Part shown: in pieces, positions 26,367 through 35,308 of the stretch | Position numbering within the stretch: position 1 is the stretch's first letter | How the letters are laid out: each line of letters begins with the position of its first letter | Origin: Devosia sp. | GTDB lineage: Bacteria; Pseudomonadota; Alphaproteobacteria; Rhizobiales; Devosiaceae | Direction: 5' to 3' | Length of the DNA: 64,000 nucleotides | Assembly (NCBI RefSeq): GCF_014860165.1 | Contig: NZ_JACZKG010000008.1 | Location: forward strand, 1-64,000 | Notes under the pieces: generated by a model | Told to the model about the DNA's origin: nothing | Databases searched by the model: none | Seen by the model: the letters and a program-made list of their open reading frames with translations, nothing else | Made by a program: the position numbers and the translations under genes

Positions 26367-27244
26367 TTGCTGTCGACCGGGTCGGAATGCTTGGTGGTCA
26401 TCTTGCCCTTCTCGCCATACATGACCAGCGGCCGCTCATCGTCGGTCAGCACCGAGATGTGGCGCGGGTCGTCATCGTCATGCAGGCCCGCTCCGGCGAG
26501 CACGAAGTGACGCAGGGCACCGCCGAAGGTGAGTTCCAGCCATTCGCGGGTGAAGATCTCGCTGGTGGGGCCGGAGGCCAGGACGGTGCCCTTGACCAGC
26601 ACGGTGCGATCGCAGAATTCGGGGACCGATCCCAGATTGTGGGTCGAAACCAGCATGACCTTGCCCTCGTCGCGCAGGTCGCGCAGCAGGGCGACAATGG
26701 CATCCTCGGTGCCCACATCGACGCCGGTAAAGGGCTCGTCGAGCAGGATGACCTGCCCTTCCTGGGCCAGCGCCCGGGCGAGAAAGACGCGCTTTTTCTG
26801 GCCGCCCGAGAGTTCGCCGATCTGGCGGTGGCGGAATTCGACCAGGTTCACCCGTTCCAGCGCCTGGGTGACCATGTCGTGGTCTACCTTGCGCGGCCGG
26901 CGCAGCAGGTTCATGTGGCCATAGCGGCCCATCATCACCACGTCTTCCACCAGCACCGGGAAGTTCCAGTCGACATCTTCGGACTGCGGCACATAGGCGA
27001 CGAGGTTGCGCTTGAGCGCCTGCCTGCCTGATATGCCCAGGATATCGACCGAGCCGCCGGCCAGCGGCACGAAGCCCATGATGGCCTTGAACAGGGTCGA
27101 CTTGCCCGAGCCGTTGACCCCCACCAGCGCGGTAATGGAGCCGCGCGGGATGGTGAAGCTGGCATGCTTGATGGCGGTGGTGCCGTTGCGATAGGCGACG
27201 GTGATGTCGCTGACGGCCAGGCCGGACTGTTGGGCGTCGTTCAC
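26363..27244 (-). CDS. sitB: Manganese/iron ABC transporter ATPase (SitB-like)
   Basis: The start is GTG at 27244 ([21 protein letters not shown]), sharing GTGA with the stop of the binding-protein gene. The 293-residue product has Walker [12 protein letters not shown], the signature [15 protein letters not shown], Walker [13 protein letters not shown] and the switch His in STHNLG. The C-terminus is extended by about 40 charged residues ([19 protein letters not shown]...), an acidic tail not needed for ATPase function. An open frame upstream of 27244 overlaps sitA in antiphase and is not coding. Confidence 0.93.
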   Translation of the reverse strand: MNDAQQSGLAVSDITVAYRNGTTAIKHASFTIPRGSITALVGVNGSGKSTLFKAIMGFVPLAGGSVDILGISGRQALKRNLVAYVPQSEDVDWNFPVLVEDVVMMGRYGHMNLLRRPRKVDHDMVTQALERVNLVEFRHRQIGELSGGQKKRVFLARALAQEGQVILLDEPFTGVDVGTEDAIVALLRDLRDEGKVMLVSTHNLGSVPEFCDRTVLVKGTVLASGPTSEIFTREWLELTFGGALRHFVLAGAGLHDDDDPRHISVLTDDERPLVMYGEKGKMTTKHSDPVDSK

Positions 27245-28131
27245 TGGGTCAGGCCTTGCACAATGGTGTTCGTGGTAACCGACAGCAGGTCCAGATAGGT
27301 CGGCACCGGGCCGTCGGGTTCGGACAGGGAATCCACATAAAGCACGCCACCATACTTGATGCCCGTCTCGCGGGCGACCTGTTCGGCGGGCTTGGACGAA
27401 ATGGTGGATTCCGAGAAGATGGCCGGGACGTTGTTGGCGCGGACCTCGTCGATGACATGGCGCACCTGCTGGGGGGTGCCCTGCTGGTCGGCATTGATCG
27501 GCCAGAGATAGAGTTCCCTGAGCCCGAAATCGCGCGTCAGATAGCTGAAGGCGCCTTCCGAGGATGCCAGCCACCGGCGCTCCTCGGGGATGGCAGTAAT
27601 AGCGGCGCGAATGGGCTCGACCGTCGCGGTGATCTGGGCTGAGTAGGCGGCGGCATTGGCATTATAGGTCGCCTCGTTGGCCGGGTCGGCGGCGACGAAG
27701 GCCTTGCGGATATTGTCGACATAGATCAGCGCGTCTGACGGCGACATCCAGGCATGCGGATTGGGCTTGCCCTCATAGGGCCCCTCGCCAATGCCCATCG
27801 GCTCGATGCCTTCGGTGACGACGACGGAGGGCACATCGCCCAGGTTGGACAGGAACTGCTCGAACCATTGCTCGAGATTGAGCCCGTTCCATAGGATCAG
27901 GTCGGCATCCTGGGCGGCGATGAGGTCGCCGGGCGTGGGCTGGTAATTGTGGATTTCGGCGCCCGGCTTGGTGATCGACACCACATCGGCGGCATCGCCC
28001 GCCACATTCTGCGCCATGTCGGCAATGATGGTGAAGGTGGTAACGGCCTTGAGACGATCCTGAGCGGCGACGGGCAGGGCCGCAGCAAGGGCCGCGGACA
28101 GTGCGAGGGCGGAAAATACGCGACGATGCAT
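27241..28131 (-). CDS. sitA: Manganese/iron ABC transporter substrate-binding protein (SitA-like)
   Basis: The 296-residue cluster A-I binding protein starts [24 protein letters not shown], a signal peptide. Metal ligands of the family are visible: [13 protein letters not shown] (His), [11 protein letters not shown] (His), Glu in [10 protein letters not shown] and an acidic residue in [10 protein letters not shown]. There is no His-rich loop as in zinc-specific ZnuA, so Mn or Fe is favoured. It heads a four-gene operon. A Mur-type box sits upstream. Confidence 0.93.
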   Translation of the reverse strand: MHRRVFSALALSAALAAALPVAAQDRLKAVTTFTIIADMAQNVAGDAADVVSITKPGAEIHNYQPTPGDLIAAQDADLILWNGLNLEQWFEQFLSNLGDVPSVVVTEGIEPMGIGEGPYEGKPNPHAWMSPSDALIYVDNIRKAFVAADPANEATYNANAAAYSAQITATVEPIRAAITAIPEERRWLASSEGAFSYLTRDFGLRELYLWPINADQQGTPQQVRHVIDEVRANNVPAIFSESTISSKPAEQVARETGIKYGGVLYVDSLSEPDGPVPTYLDLLSVTTNTIVQGLTQ

Positions 28132-28169
28132 CGATCACTCCAAATCAGGACGAGAATTCAATAGTTCAG

Positions 28170-28186
28170 TTGCAAATCATTCGCAA
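28170..28186 (-). promoter_or_regulatory. Mur/Fur-type box upstream of sitABCD
   Basis: TTGCAAATCATTCGCAA is a 17-bp near-palindrome 38 bp upstream of sitA. It matches the TGCAAATNATTTGCA-like Mur-responsive sequence of rhizobial mntH and sitA promoters. Repression by the Fur/Mur protein encoded at 45874-46317 when manganese is plentiful is the expected logic. Confidence 0.75.
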
Positions 28187-28321
28187 TAGCAAAACGAGAG
28201 GTCGATGGGAATGCGAGGCGAGCCGCCCCGGCAGGGCCGCGACATAGCAGGGGCCGATGCGCTTGCGGCCGCAGGTGCAACAGCGCTAAGTGCTGCAACG
28301 TTCCTTGCCAGCTGATCGCCG

Positions 28322-29326
28322 ATGACCCCTCCAATGCCGCTGAACTATGACCTGACCGGCCACAACACCCTGGGGCTCAGGGCGAGCTCGCATTATGCGC
28401 GGCGCATCGAGGATGAGGCAGAGCTGCCGGACCTGTTCGCGGACGCGGCACGGGACGGACTGCCGGTGCGCCTGCTCGGCGGCGGCAGCAATGTCATCCT
28501 GGGCGAGCAGTACGAGGGCATTACGGCGCTGATGGCGACGCGTGGCCGGGCACTGAGTGGGGGCGCAGGCGGCGCTGTGCTGGTGGAGGCCAGGGCCGGG
28601 GAGACATGGCATGACCTGGTCGGCTGGACCGTGGCGCAGGGTCTGTGGGGGCTGGAGAACCTGGCCCTCATTCCCGGCACCGTGGGTGCGGCGCCCATCC
28701 AGAATATCGGCGCCTATGGGGTGGAGCTGTGCGACCGCTTCCACGCGCTCGATGCCTATGACCGGACCACCGGCAGCGTGGTGACGCTCGGCCCCGCGGA
28801 ATGCCGCTTTGCCTATCGGCACAGCGTGTTCAAGGAACAGCCGGGCCGCTACGTGGTCACGCGCGTGCGGCTCAACCTGGCGCGCAACGGCAAGCCGGAG
28901 CTGGGATATCGGGAACTTTCCGGGCTCGGTCCCGTCGACCACCCCGCTACGGTGATGGACGCCGTGATCAAGTTGCGGACCTCCAAGCTGCCCGACTGGC
29001 GGGTGCTGGGCAATGCTGGTTCGTTCTTCCACAATCCGGTTGTGTCCGCCGCGGTCGGTGCGGCCTTCATGGCCACCAACCCCGCCGCCCCGGCCTATCC
29101 GCAGGCCGATGGGGCGATCAAGCTCTCCGCCGGATGGCTGATCGAACAGGCCGGGCTCAAGGGCTACCGGGCCGGTCCGGTGGGGGTTTCGGACCGGCAT
29201 GCACTGGTGCTGGTGAACTATGGCGGGGCCACGCGGACCGAGCTGATGGGGCTCGCCGACCACGTGGTGGCAACCGTCGAAGAGCGCTTCGGCATCCGCC
29301 TGAAGCGGGAGCCGGAGCTGCTCTAG
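28322..29326 (+). CDS. murB: UDP-N-acetylmuramate dehydrogenase, type I MurB
   Basis: MurB reduces UDP-GlcNAc-enolpyruvate to UDP-MurNAc. The 334-residue sequence follows the E. coli (type I) layout: VRLLGGGSNVILG, GLWGLENLALIPGTVGAAPIQNIGAYGVEL, FAYRHSVFK, GNAGSFFHNPVVS, and YPQADGAIKLSAGWLIEQAGLKG. Alphaproteobacterial cell-division clusters usually carry a shorter type II MurB, so this lone type I copy, outside that cluster, may be a second or acquired enzyme. It is divergent from sitA. Confidence 0.93.
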   Translation: MTPPMPLNYDLTGHNTLGLRASSHYARRIEDEAELPDLFADAARDGLPVRLLGGGSNVILGEQYEGITALMATRGRALSGGAGGAVLVEARAGETWHDLVGWTVAQGLWGLENLALIPGTVGAAPIQNIGAYGVELCDRFHALDAYDRTTGSVVTLGPAECRFAYRHSVFKEQPGRYVVTRVRLNLARNGKPELGYRELSGLGPVDHPATVMDAVIKLRTSKLPDWRVLGNAGSFFHNPVVSAAVGAAFMATNPAAPAYPQADGAIKLSAGWLIEQAGLKGYRAGPVGVSDRHALVLVNYGGATRTELMGLADHVVATVEERFGIRLKREPELL

Positions 29327-29344
29327 GCAGCCACCGGCTTGAGT

Positions 29345-31762
29345 TCAAGCCCGCAGCACGCCGCCAGATTGCTTGGTGACTGCTGCAATAATGCTGGCGG
29401 AAACCTTGTCGATCTCTTCCTCGGTCAGCGTCTTGTCCGATGGCTGGATGGTCACCGCGATGGCGACGGACTTCTTGCCCTCGCCGACATGGCTGCCTTC
29501 GAAGACGTCGAAGACGTTGACGTCCTTGATCAGGGCCTTGTCGGCGCCGCGGGCGGCCTTGAGGATGGCGCCGGCCGTGACCGCCTTGTCGACGATAAAG
29601 GCGAAGTCGCGGGTCAGCGGCATCAGCGCCGAGAGATCGAGCGCCGGCTTGGTCTTGGTCGGCTTCTTGCGCGGCTCGGGCAGGGCATCGAGGTCGAGTT
29701 CGAAGGCGGCGACGGGGAAGTCGAGATCGAGCTCGGTGGCCCAGGCGGGGTGGAGTTCGCCGAACCAGCCGAGGGTCTTGGGACCCTGGGCGATGCGGCC
29801 GCCGCGGCCGGGATGGCTCCAGGGCGCGGGTTCGGCGAAGAGCTGGACCTTGTCGATGTCATAGCCCAGGGCGTCGAGCACGGCGGCGAGGTCGGCCTTG
29901 GCGTCGAAGACGGTGACGGGCTGGGGCTTGCCGGACCAGTGGCGGCCTGACCCTTCGAGCCTGGCCGTGCCGGTGCGAATGCCCGACGCATAGGTGTGCT
30001 GGCCCTCGGGTGCGTCCGAGAGGAAGACCTGGCCGACTTCGAACAGGGCGAGGTCGGCGGTGCCCCTGTTCGCGTTGCGACGGGCAGCGGCAAGCAGGCC
30101 CGGCAGCAGCGAAGGGCGCATGTCGGTCATGTCGGAGGCGATGGCATTGGCCAGCTGCAGGCCTTCCTGGCCGCCGCCAAAGCGAGCGGCTTCGTCATGG
30201 CTGATGAAGGACCAGGTGACGGCCTCGTCCAGCCCCCGGGCGGCCAGGGCCCGGCGGGCGATGCGGCGGCGGTTCTGGATATTGGTCAGCATGCGCGGCG
30301 CGACGTGATTGAGGCGCGGCAGCGGCTCGACCGGGACGTTGTCGACGCCCACCATGCGCATGACCTCCTCGACAAGATCGGCCTTCTGCGTCACGTCGGG
30401 GCGCCAGCTTGGCACCTTGACGGTGAAGGTGTCGCCCTTGCCCGTCATCTCGAAGCCGAGGCGGGAGAGGATGGCGGTGGCCACCATCGGCTCGACGTCG
30501 AGCCCGGTGAGGCGGCGAACCTCGGAAAGTGGGAATTCGACTGATGTGTTGGGAAACACGTCCTCGCCCGAAATCGCCGGCTCCATCGGCTCGCCGCCAC
30601 AGAGTTCGAGCACGAGGCGGGTGGCCAGTTCGAGGCCGGGTTCAGTCAGCGCCGGATCGACATGGCGTTCGAGGCGATAGCGCGCGTCCGAGACAATGCC
30701 GGTCTTGCGCCCGGTGCGGGCCAGGAGTTCGGGATCCCAGCTGGCACATTCCATGAAGACGTTGACGGTGTCGTCGGTGACGCCGGAGCGGATGCCGCCC
30801 ATAATGCCGCCGAGGCACAGGGGGCCCGTATCGTCGGCAATGACGGTCATGGTCTCGTCGAGGGTATAGACCTTGTTGTCGAGCGCGTCGAAGGCCTCGT
30901 TGCGAGCATTGCGCAGCACCGGCTGGCCATTGAGCTTGTCGGCATCATAGGCATGGAGCGGGCGGCCCCAGCCCAGCGACACCAGGTTGGTGATATCGAC
31001 AATGGTATTGATAGGCCGCAGGCCCACGGCGCGCAGGCGCTGCTGCAGCCAGGCCGGGGACGGGCCGTTCTTGATGCCTTTGAGATAGCGGCCGGCGAAT
31101 TTGCGGATGGTCTTGGGCTCATCGGCGCCGAAAAGGTGCGGCAAGGGCGCGATGGGGCTTTTGCCCCTGGATGGAACCGGGGACATGTCGGTGGGCTTGA
31201 GCGTACCCAGGCCATAGGCCGCCAGGTCGCGCGCAATGCCGTAGACGCCCGTGGCGTCGCCCCTGTTGGGGGTGATCGAGATATCGAAGACCACGCCATT
31301 GATACCGGCATAGTCGGTATACTTGACGCCGATGGGGGCATCCTCAGGCAGCTCGATGATGCCGTCGTGGTCGTTGGAGAGTTCCAGCTCGGCATTGGAG
31401 CAGAGCATGCCGTTGCTCACCTGCCCGCGGATATTGCCTTTGCCGATGGTCATGTCCTTGCCAGGGATATAGGTGCCGGGGAAGGCAAATACCGACTTGA
31501 GACCCGTGCGCGCATTGGGGGCGCCGCAGACGACATCGATCAGCTCGCCCGTGCCGGCATCGACCTTGCAGACGCGGAGCTTGTCAGCGTTGGGATGCTG
31601 TTCGGCCGAGACCACATGGGCGGTGACGAAGGCGGAGAGCGCCTTGCCCTGGTCTTCCATGCTTTCCAGTTCGAGGCCGATCTTGGTCAGCGTCTCGCCG
31701 ATCTCATTGGCGGAGGCATCGGTATCGAGGTGCTCGTTGAGCCAATCAAGGGTGAATTTCAT
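29345..31762 (-). CDS. pheT: Phenylalanine-tRNA ligase beta subunit
   Basis: The 805-residue product starts MKFTLDWLNEHLDTDASANEIGETLTKIGLELE. The tRNA-binding OB domain follows (residues ~40-150, VVSAEQHPNADKLRVCKVDAG), then B3/B4 and B5 domains and a C-terminal anticodon-binding FDX-ACB domain (PLTRDFAFIVDKAVTAGAILKAARGADKALIKDVNVFDVFEG). Together with PheS it charges tRNA-Phe. Only 11 bp separate it from the ASCH/exonuclease gene upstream, so pheS, that gene and pheT form one operon. Confidence 0.97.
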   Translation of the reverse strand: MKFTLDWLNEHLDTDASANEIGETLTKIGLELESMEDQGKALSAFVTAHVVSAEQHPNADKLRVCKVDAGTGELIDVVCGAPNARTGLKSVFAFPGTYIPGKDMTIGKGNIRGQVSNGMLCSNAELELSNDHDGIIELPEDAPIGVKYTDYAGINGVVFDISITPNRGDATGVYGIARDLAAYGLGTLKPTDMSPVPSRGKSPIAPLPHLFGADEPKTIRKFAGRYLKGIKNGPSPAWLQQRLRAVGLRPINTIVDITNLVSLGWGRPLHAYDADKLNGQPVLRNARNEAFDALDNKVYTLDETMTVIADDTGPLCLGGIMGGIRSGVTDDTVNVFMECASWDPELLARTGRKTGIVSDARYRLERHVDPALTEPGLELATRLVLELCGGEPMEPAISGEDVFPNTSVEFPLSEVRRLTGLDVEPMVATAILSRLGFEMTGKGDTFTVKVPSWRPDVTQKADLVEEVMRMVGVDNVPVEPLPRLNHVAPRMLTNIQNRRRIARRALAARGLDEAVTWSFISHDEAARFGGGQEGLQLANAIASDMTDMRPSLLPGLLAAARRNANRGTADLALFEVGQVFLSDAPEGQHTYASGIRTGTARLEGSGRHWSGKPQPVTVFDAKADLAAVLDALGYDIDKVQLFAEPAPWSHPGRGGRIAQGPKTLGWFGELHPAWATELDLDFPVAAFELDLDALPEPRKKPTKTKPALDLSALMPLTRDFAFIVDKAVTAGAILKAARGADKALIKDVNVFDVFEGSHVGEGKKSVAIAVTIQPSDKTLTEEEIDKVSASIIAAVTKQSGGVLRA

Positions 31763-31773
31763 CGTTTGGGCCT

Positions 31774-32817
31774 TTAGCGGAAGTCGCTGGCAGAGCCGGT
31801 AATAGCCGGCAAAGCACGGGAGATTTTGATCAGTTCGACAAGCACATTGGCAAAACCGCGGGCATCGTCGATGGCTTTGTGGGTGTGGGCGATATGGCCG
31901 TAGAATTCGGCCGGCAGCTTGCTCATGCCCCAATCGAGATAGGGCGCGCCGCGCAGGGTACCGGCCATGGTGTAAAGGCAGATGCCGCCGCCGCGAAAGA
32001 TCTGCCGGCCCTTGAACGGGCCTGACAGCACGCGGGTGCCGGCGAATTCGTCGAGATAGTGGTCCATCCATAACCCGTCGAAAATCATCGGTGCGGCGAC
32101 GAACACCTTGTGGCCAGGAAAGCTCTCAACCCAGTCGGCATAGCGCGGCATCACGACCGAGGGCTCTTCGGGATCGGTGGTGGTGGCGGCCCAGGCTTCA
32201 GGCTGGGTATCCCACCAGGCCATGGTGGTTTCGTTGGTGGTGCGATCGGGACGCGCATGCATCTGCGCTTCGAACTCGCCATGCAGCGTACCATCGGCCT
32301 CGATGGCGACCGAGGCGAAGCTCAGCATGGAATTGTGCAGCGGTGTCGGACCATCGGACTCTATGTCGGTGACGATATAGATGGGCGAGGCGACCTGGTT
32401 GTAGAGCGCGCGACCGGCGGGCAGGACTTCGAGCAGGCGGAAGCTCTCGCAGACCACTTCCATATCGGGCGAGAAGCCACCATTGCGGGCAAAGAAAGCC
32501 TCGTGCGCAGCGCGCCAGGCGGCATAGTCGCCCTCGCCTTCCCGGTCGGTGAATTCTGGATCGATGTCGTCGAAACACTTGATCTCGACGCCGCGGGTTT
32601 CGATCACACAGGCCGGCTCGCCGGTGCCGTTGCGCACCACATCGCGACGGCCGACCTGGGGCAGCGGCTCCTTGCCGGGGCCGTAATCGCGCAGGGCGCC
32701 GCAGGTGGCCGTCTTCTTGCCTGATAGCACCAGCGCCAGCAATTGCTCGGCCAGCTCCGGCGAGTCGCCGAAGCTGAACTGGATGGCACTGGCGTATTGG
32801 GGCGGGAGGTCGGCCAT
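31774..32817 (-). CDS. Fusion of ASCH domain and DEDD-type 3'-5' exonuclease, within the phe operon
   Basis: The 347-residue product has two modules. Residues ~9-130 form an ASCH domain (YASAIQFSFGDSPELAEQLLALVLSGKKTATCGAL), an RNA-binding fold related to PUA. From ~145 a DnaQ-like exonuclease begins: D151-x-E153 in YIVTDIESDGPTPLHN, Asp247 in APMIFDGLWMDHYL, and His313...Asp318 in HTHKAIDDARGFANVL, a full DEDDh set. It lies between pheS and pheT with gaps of 3 and 11 bp, so it is co-made with the synthetase. A role in tRNA or RNA processing is an inference. Confidence 0.88.
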   Translation of the reverse strand: MADLPPQYASAIQFSFGDSPELAEQLLALVLSGKKTATCGALRDYGPGKEPLPQVGRRDVVRNGTGEPACVIETRGVEIKCFDDIDPEFTDREGEGDYAAWRAAHEAFFARNGGFSPDMEVVCESFRLLEVLPAGRALYNQVASPIYIVTDIESDGPTPLHNSMLSFASVAIEADGTLHGEFEAQMHARPDRTTNETTMAWWDTQPEAWAATTTDPEEPSVVMPRYADWVESFPGHKVFVAAPMIFDGLWMDHYLDEFAGTRVLSGPFKGRQIFRGGGICLYTMAGTLRGAPYLDWGMSKLPAEFYGHIAHTHKAIDDARGFANVLVELIKISRALPAITGSASDFR

Positions 32818-32820
32818 GGG

Positions 32821-33951
32821 CTAGCTCGACAGCCCACCGAAGAGCGTCGGCAGATCCAGCGGGCGGAAGCCGTAGTGGTCGAGCCAGCGCTGGTCGGCGT
32901 CGAAGAAGGCACGGAGGTCGGGCATGCCGTATTTGAGCATGGCGATGCGATCGATACCCATGCCCCAGGCGAAGCCCTGGTAGATATCGGGGTCGAGGCC
33001 GGCATTGCGGATCACATTGGGGTGGACCATGCCGCAGCCGAGGATTTCGAGCCAGTCGCTGCCTTCGCCGATCTTGACCTCATTGCCGGAGCGATCGCAT
33101 TGCACGTCGACTTCCATCGAGGGCTCGGTGAAGGGGAAGAAGCTGGGGCGGAAGCGCAGGGTGACGTTGGGCACCTCGAAATAGGCCTTGAGGAATTCCT
33201 CGAGCACCCAGCGCAGCTGGCCGATATGGCTGGACTTGTCGATGACGAGGCCCTCGACCTGATGGAACATCGGGGTATGGGTTTGGTCACTGTCATTGCG
33301 ATAGGTGCGGCCGGGCATGACCACGCGGATCGGCGGGTCCATGGCCGGAGTGATGTAACCGGCGGCCGGCTTCTCGTTGGTCTTCTGCATGACACGCATC
33401 TGCACCGGCGAGGTGTGGGTGCGCAGCACCTTCTTCACGCCATCGGCACCTGCCTTCATGAAGAAGGTGTCGTGCATTTCGCGCGCGGGGTGACCTTCGG
33501 GGAAGTTCAGCGCGGTGAAATTGAAATAGTCGGTCTCGATATCGGGGCCTTCGGCGATGGAAAAGCCCATATCCGAGAAGATGGCGGTGATCTCGTCGAT
33601 GGTCTGGCTGATCGGATGGATGCGGCCGCGCGCGGTGGGGGCTGGCTGCAGCGGCAGCGTGATATCGACGGTTTCGGCCTTGAGGCGGGCGTCGAGGGCG
33701 GCGGATTTGAGCTGCGTGCTCTTGGCTTCGATCAGGCCTGATATTTCGGCCTTGAGGCCGTTGATGGCAGGACCGGCGCTCTTGCGCTCTTCGGGGGCCA
33801 TGGAGCCGAGCGAAGCGAGGAGCGCCGAGACGCTGCCCTTCTTGCCCAGAGCCGCTACGCGCACGGCGTCGAGTGCGGCGTCGTCACCAGCGGCGGTAAT
33901 GGCTGCCGAAAGCTCGGCGCGGAGGGTATCGATCTGGCTATCGAGGGACAT
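32821..33951 (-). CDS. pheS: Phenylalanine-tRNA ligase alpha subunit
   Basis: The 376-residue product starts [18 protein letters not shown] at 33951; an upstream TTG is also open. The N-terminal coiled coil binds tRNA. The catalytic class II domain shows motif 2 ([34 protein letters not shown]) and motif 3 ([21 protein letters not shown]). It heads the pheS-ASCH/exonuclease-pheT operon. A terminator hairpin separates it from rplT, and could also act as an attenuator. Confidence 0.97.
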   Translation of the reverse strand: MSLDSQIDTLRAELSAAITAAGDDAALDAVRVAALGKKGSVSALLASLGSMAPEERKSAGPAINGLKAEISGLIEAKSTQLKSAALDARLKAETVDITLPLQPAPTARGRIHPISQTIDEITAIFSDMGFSIAEGPDIETDYFNFTALNFPEGHPAREMHDTFFMKAGADGVKKVLRTHTSPVQMRVMQKTNEKPAAGYITPAMDPPIRVVMPGRTYRNDSDQTHTPMFHQVEGLVIDKSSHIGQLRWVLEEFLKAYFEVPNVTLRFRPSFFPFTEPSMEVDVQCDRSGNEVKIGEGSDWLEILGCGMVHPNVIRNAGLDPDIYQGFAWGMGIDRIAMLKYGMPDLRAFFDADQRWLDHYGFRPLDLPTLFGGLSS

Positions 33952-33989
33952 GGCGGTCTCATTGGGCAATATTGCGGGCGGTTAGAGCA

Positions 33990-34032
33990 AACAAAAACGC
34001 CCCGCGCCAGCCTTCTCAGGCGGCGCAAGGCG
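33990..34032 (-). terminator. Terminator (or attenuator) between rplT and pheS
   Basis: On the minus strand a GC-rich hairpin (GCGCC-GCCT-GAGA-AGGC-T-GGCGC, extended by an outer CGCC/GGCG pair) is followed by TTTTTG. It lies 31 bp after the rplT stop and about 40 bp before pheS. It ends the rpmI-rplT transcript and, since pheS has no clear separate promoter, may regulate read-through. Confidence 0.8.
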
Positions 34033-34062
34033 CTAATTTGACCTCAGCCAGGCTGGGGAGAG

Positions 34063-34464
34063 TTAGGCGGTGACGCGCTCGTGGGTCGTCTTGTCGACGC
34101 TTTCGAGATACGCGAGAGCGGCCTTGGCCTTGGCGACCAGCACGCCGAACGCTTCGGGCTGGGTGATCGCGAGATCGCTCAGCACCTTGCGGTCAACGGC
34201 AACCTCAGCCTTGCTGAGGCCGTCGATAAATCGACCATAGGTCAGTCCGTAATCACGCACGGCAGCGTTGATACGCTGGATCCAGAGTGCGCGGAAATTG
34301 CGCTTCTTGACGCGACGATCGCGGTAAGCGTACTGGCCGGCCTTTTCGACGGCCTGCTTGGCGATACGGATCGTCGACTTGCGGCGGCCATAATAGCCCT
34401 CCGCAGCCTTCAAGACCTTCTTGTGACGGGCGTGGTTGGTAACGCCTCTTTTAACGCGTGACAT
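34063..34464 (-). CDS. rplT: 50S ribosomal protein L20
   Basis: The 133-residue basic protein starts [50 protein letters not shown], with [27 protein letters not shown]. All are L20 hallmarks. It binds 23S rRNA early in assembly. It follows rpmI by 20 bp in an rpmI-rplT operon; infC is not adjacent here. L20 in other bacteria represses its own operon; no such leader structure was recognised. Confidence 0.98.
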   Translation of the reverse strand: MSRVKRGVTNHARHKKVLKAAEGYYGRRKSTIRIAKQAVEKAGQYAYRDRRVKKRNFRALWIQRINAAVRDYGLTYGRFIDGLSKAEVAVDRKVLSDLAITQPEAFGVLVAKAKAALAYLESVDKTTHERVTA

Positions 34465-34484
34465 GTGTCAGCTTCCTTTCAGCG

Positions 34485-34685
34485 TTAGCGGTTGTACGGC
34501 ATGTACCACTTGACCAGACCCTCGTCGCCCTTGGACAGGATCTTGGTGCCGCGGTTGGTGCGGATGTACTTGGCGTTGTGGTTGATCAGGCGGTGGCGCT
34601 TGCCGGCGACGCCTGCCTTGACACGACCGGTCGCTGTGAAGCTGAAGCGCTTTTTGGCGCCAGACTTCGTCTTCATCTTGGGCAT
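34485..34685 (-). CDS. rpmI: 50S ribosomal protein L35
   Basis: The 66-residue product starts [25 protein letters not shown] at 34685 and ends [13 protein letters not shown]. Both match L35, with the tail conserved in alphaproteobacteria. The start is set by family conservation; the frame continues upstream without meaning. It is the first gene of the operon with rplT. A promoter is visible about 100 bp upstream. Confidence 0.97.
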   Translation of the reverse strand: MPKMKTKSGAKKRFSFTATGRVKAGVAGKRHRLINHNAKYIRTNRGTKILSKGDEGLVKWYMPYNR

Positions 34686-34782
34686 TTTGCGGGTCCTTAT
34701 AAGAGATTGGATGGATTTGGGCCCATCGCATTCAAGAACCGCCACGGCATGCCTTTTGGCCGGGCGGTCCGGAGAAGTGGGC

Positions 34783-34811
34783 TCTATAGGGGGAAAGCGG
34801 CGCAGAGGCAA
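34783..34811 (-). promoter_or_regulatory. Housekeeping promoter of rpmI-rplT
   Basis: On the minus strand TTGCCT (34806-34811) is followed after exactly 17 bp by TATAGA (34783-34788). This fits a sigma-70 promoter with a start near 34776 and a leader of about 90 nt. The rest of the gap to 35000 holds the short leader of the next plus-strand gene and a palindrome TTTTGCGCAAAA at 34929-34940. Confidence 0.7.
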
Positions 34812-34999
34812 GCCCCGTGGAAGCGCCGGCAGGTCATGATCGCTGATGCTGGCAAGGCCGGAATTGCCTGCCGATCCAGCCCAATCACGGCTGGGTGTTC
34901 GAGCTTTTGAGCCAATCAGTGAAACCTTTTTTGCGCAAAACCGTATTTCCTACCGAGCTCAAGACGATACAGAGCCAGCGTTAACCCAAGGAATTCATT

Positions 35000-35308
35000 A
35001 TGAAATTCGTAAAGATCATTGCTGTCGCCGCTACTCTTGTTGCCGGCGTTTCGGCTGCCAATGCCAGCACACTCAACGGCAACCTGACCAGCTTCGGCGA
35101 CATCTCCTCGGCGCAGGGCGCCAGCGTGTTGACGGTGAACGAAACCGAAGCCCAGTTGCTGGCCTATGACAATGACGTCAATTCCATCCGTGCCCGCATC
35201 CAGGGCAATCGCTGGCTCGTCGAGGCCATCCAGCGCCAGGGCTTCAGCGTCGACCAGATCGTTGGCGCCAGCGGTGGCGAGAACGACCTGACGCTCTTCG
35301 CGCTCTAG
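35000..35308 (+). CDS. Small exported protein of unknown function
   Basis: The 102-residue product starts MKFVKIIAVAATLVAGVSAANAS behind AAGGAATTCATT, with signal peptidase cleavage near ANA-S. The mature part is about 80 residues without cysteine (GNLTSFGDISSAQGASVLTVNETEAQLLAYDNDVNSIRARIQGNRWLVEAIQRQGFSVDQIVG). It is predicted partly helical and periplasmic. No family is recognised. Its end overlaps the convergent glycosyltransferase gene by 4 bp. Confidence 0.8.
   Translation: MKFVKIIAVAATLVAGVSAANASTLNGNLTSFGDISSAQGASVLTVNETEAQLLAYDNDVNSIRARIQGNRWLVEAIQRQGFSVDQIVGASGGENDLTLFAL

Noticed and set aside
34929..34940. Palindrome TTTTGCGCAAAA as an operator
   Set aside because: It is a perfect but short AT-flanked palindrome without a second copy or a matching known motif; kept only as a remark under the rpmI promoter.
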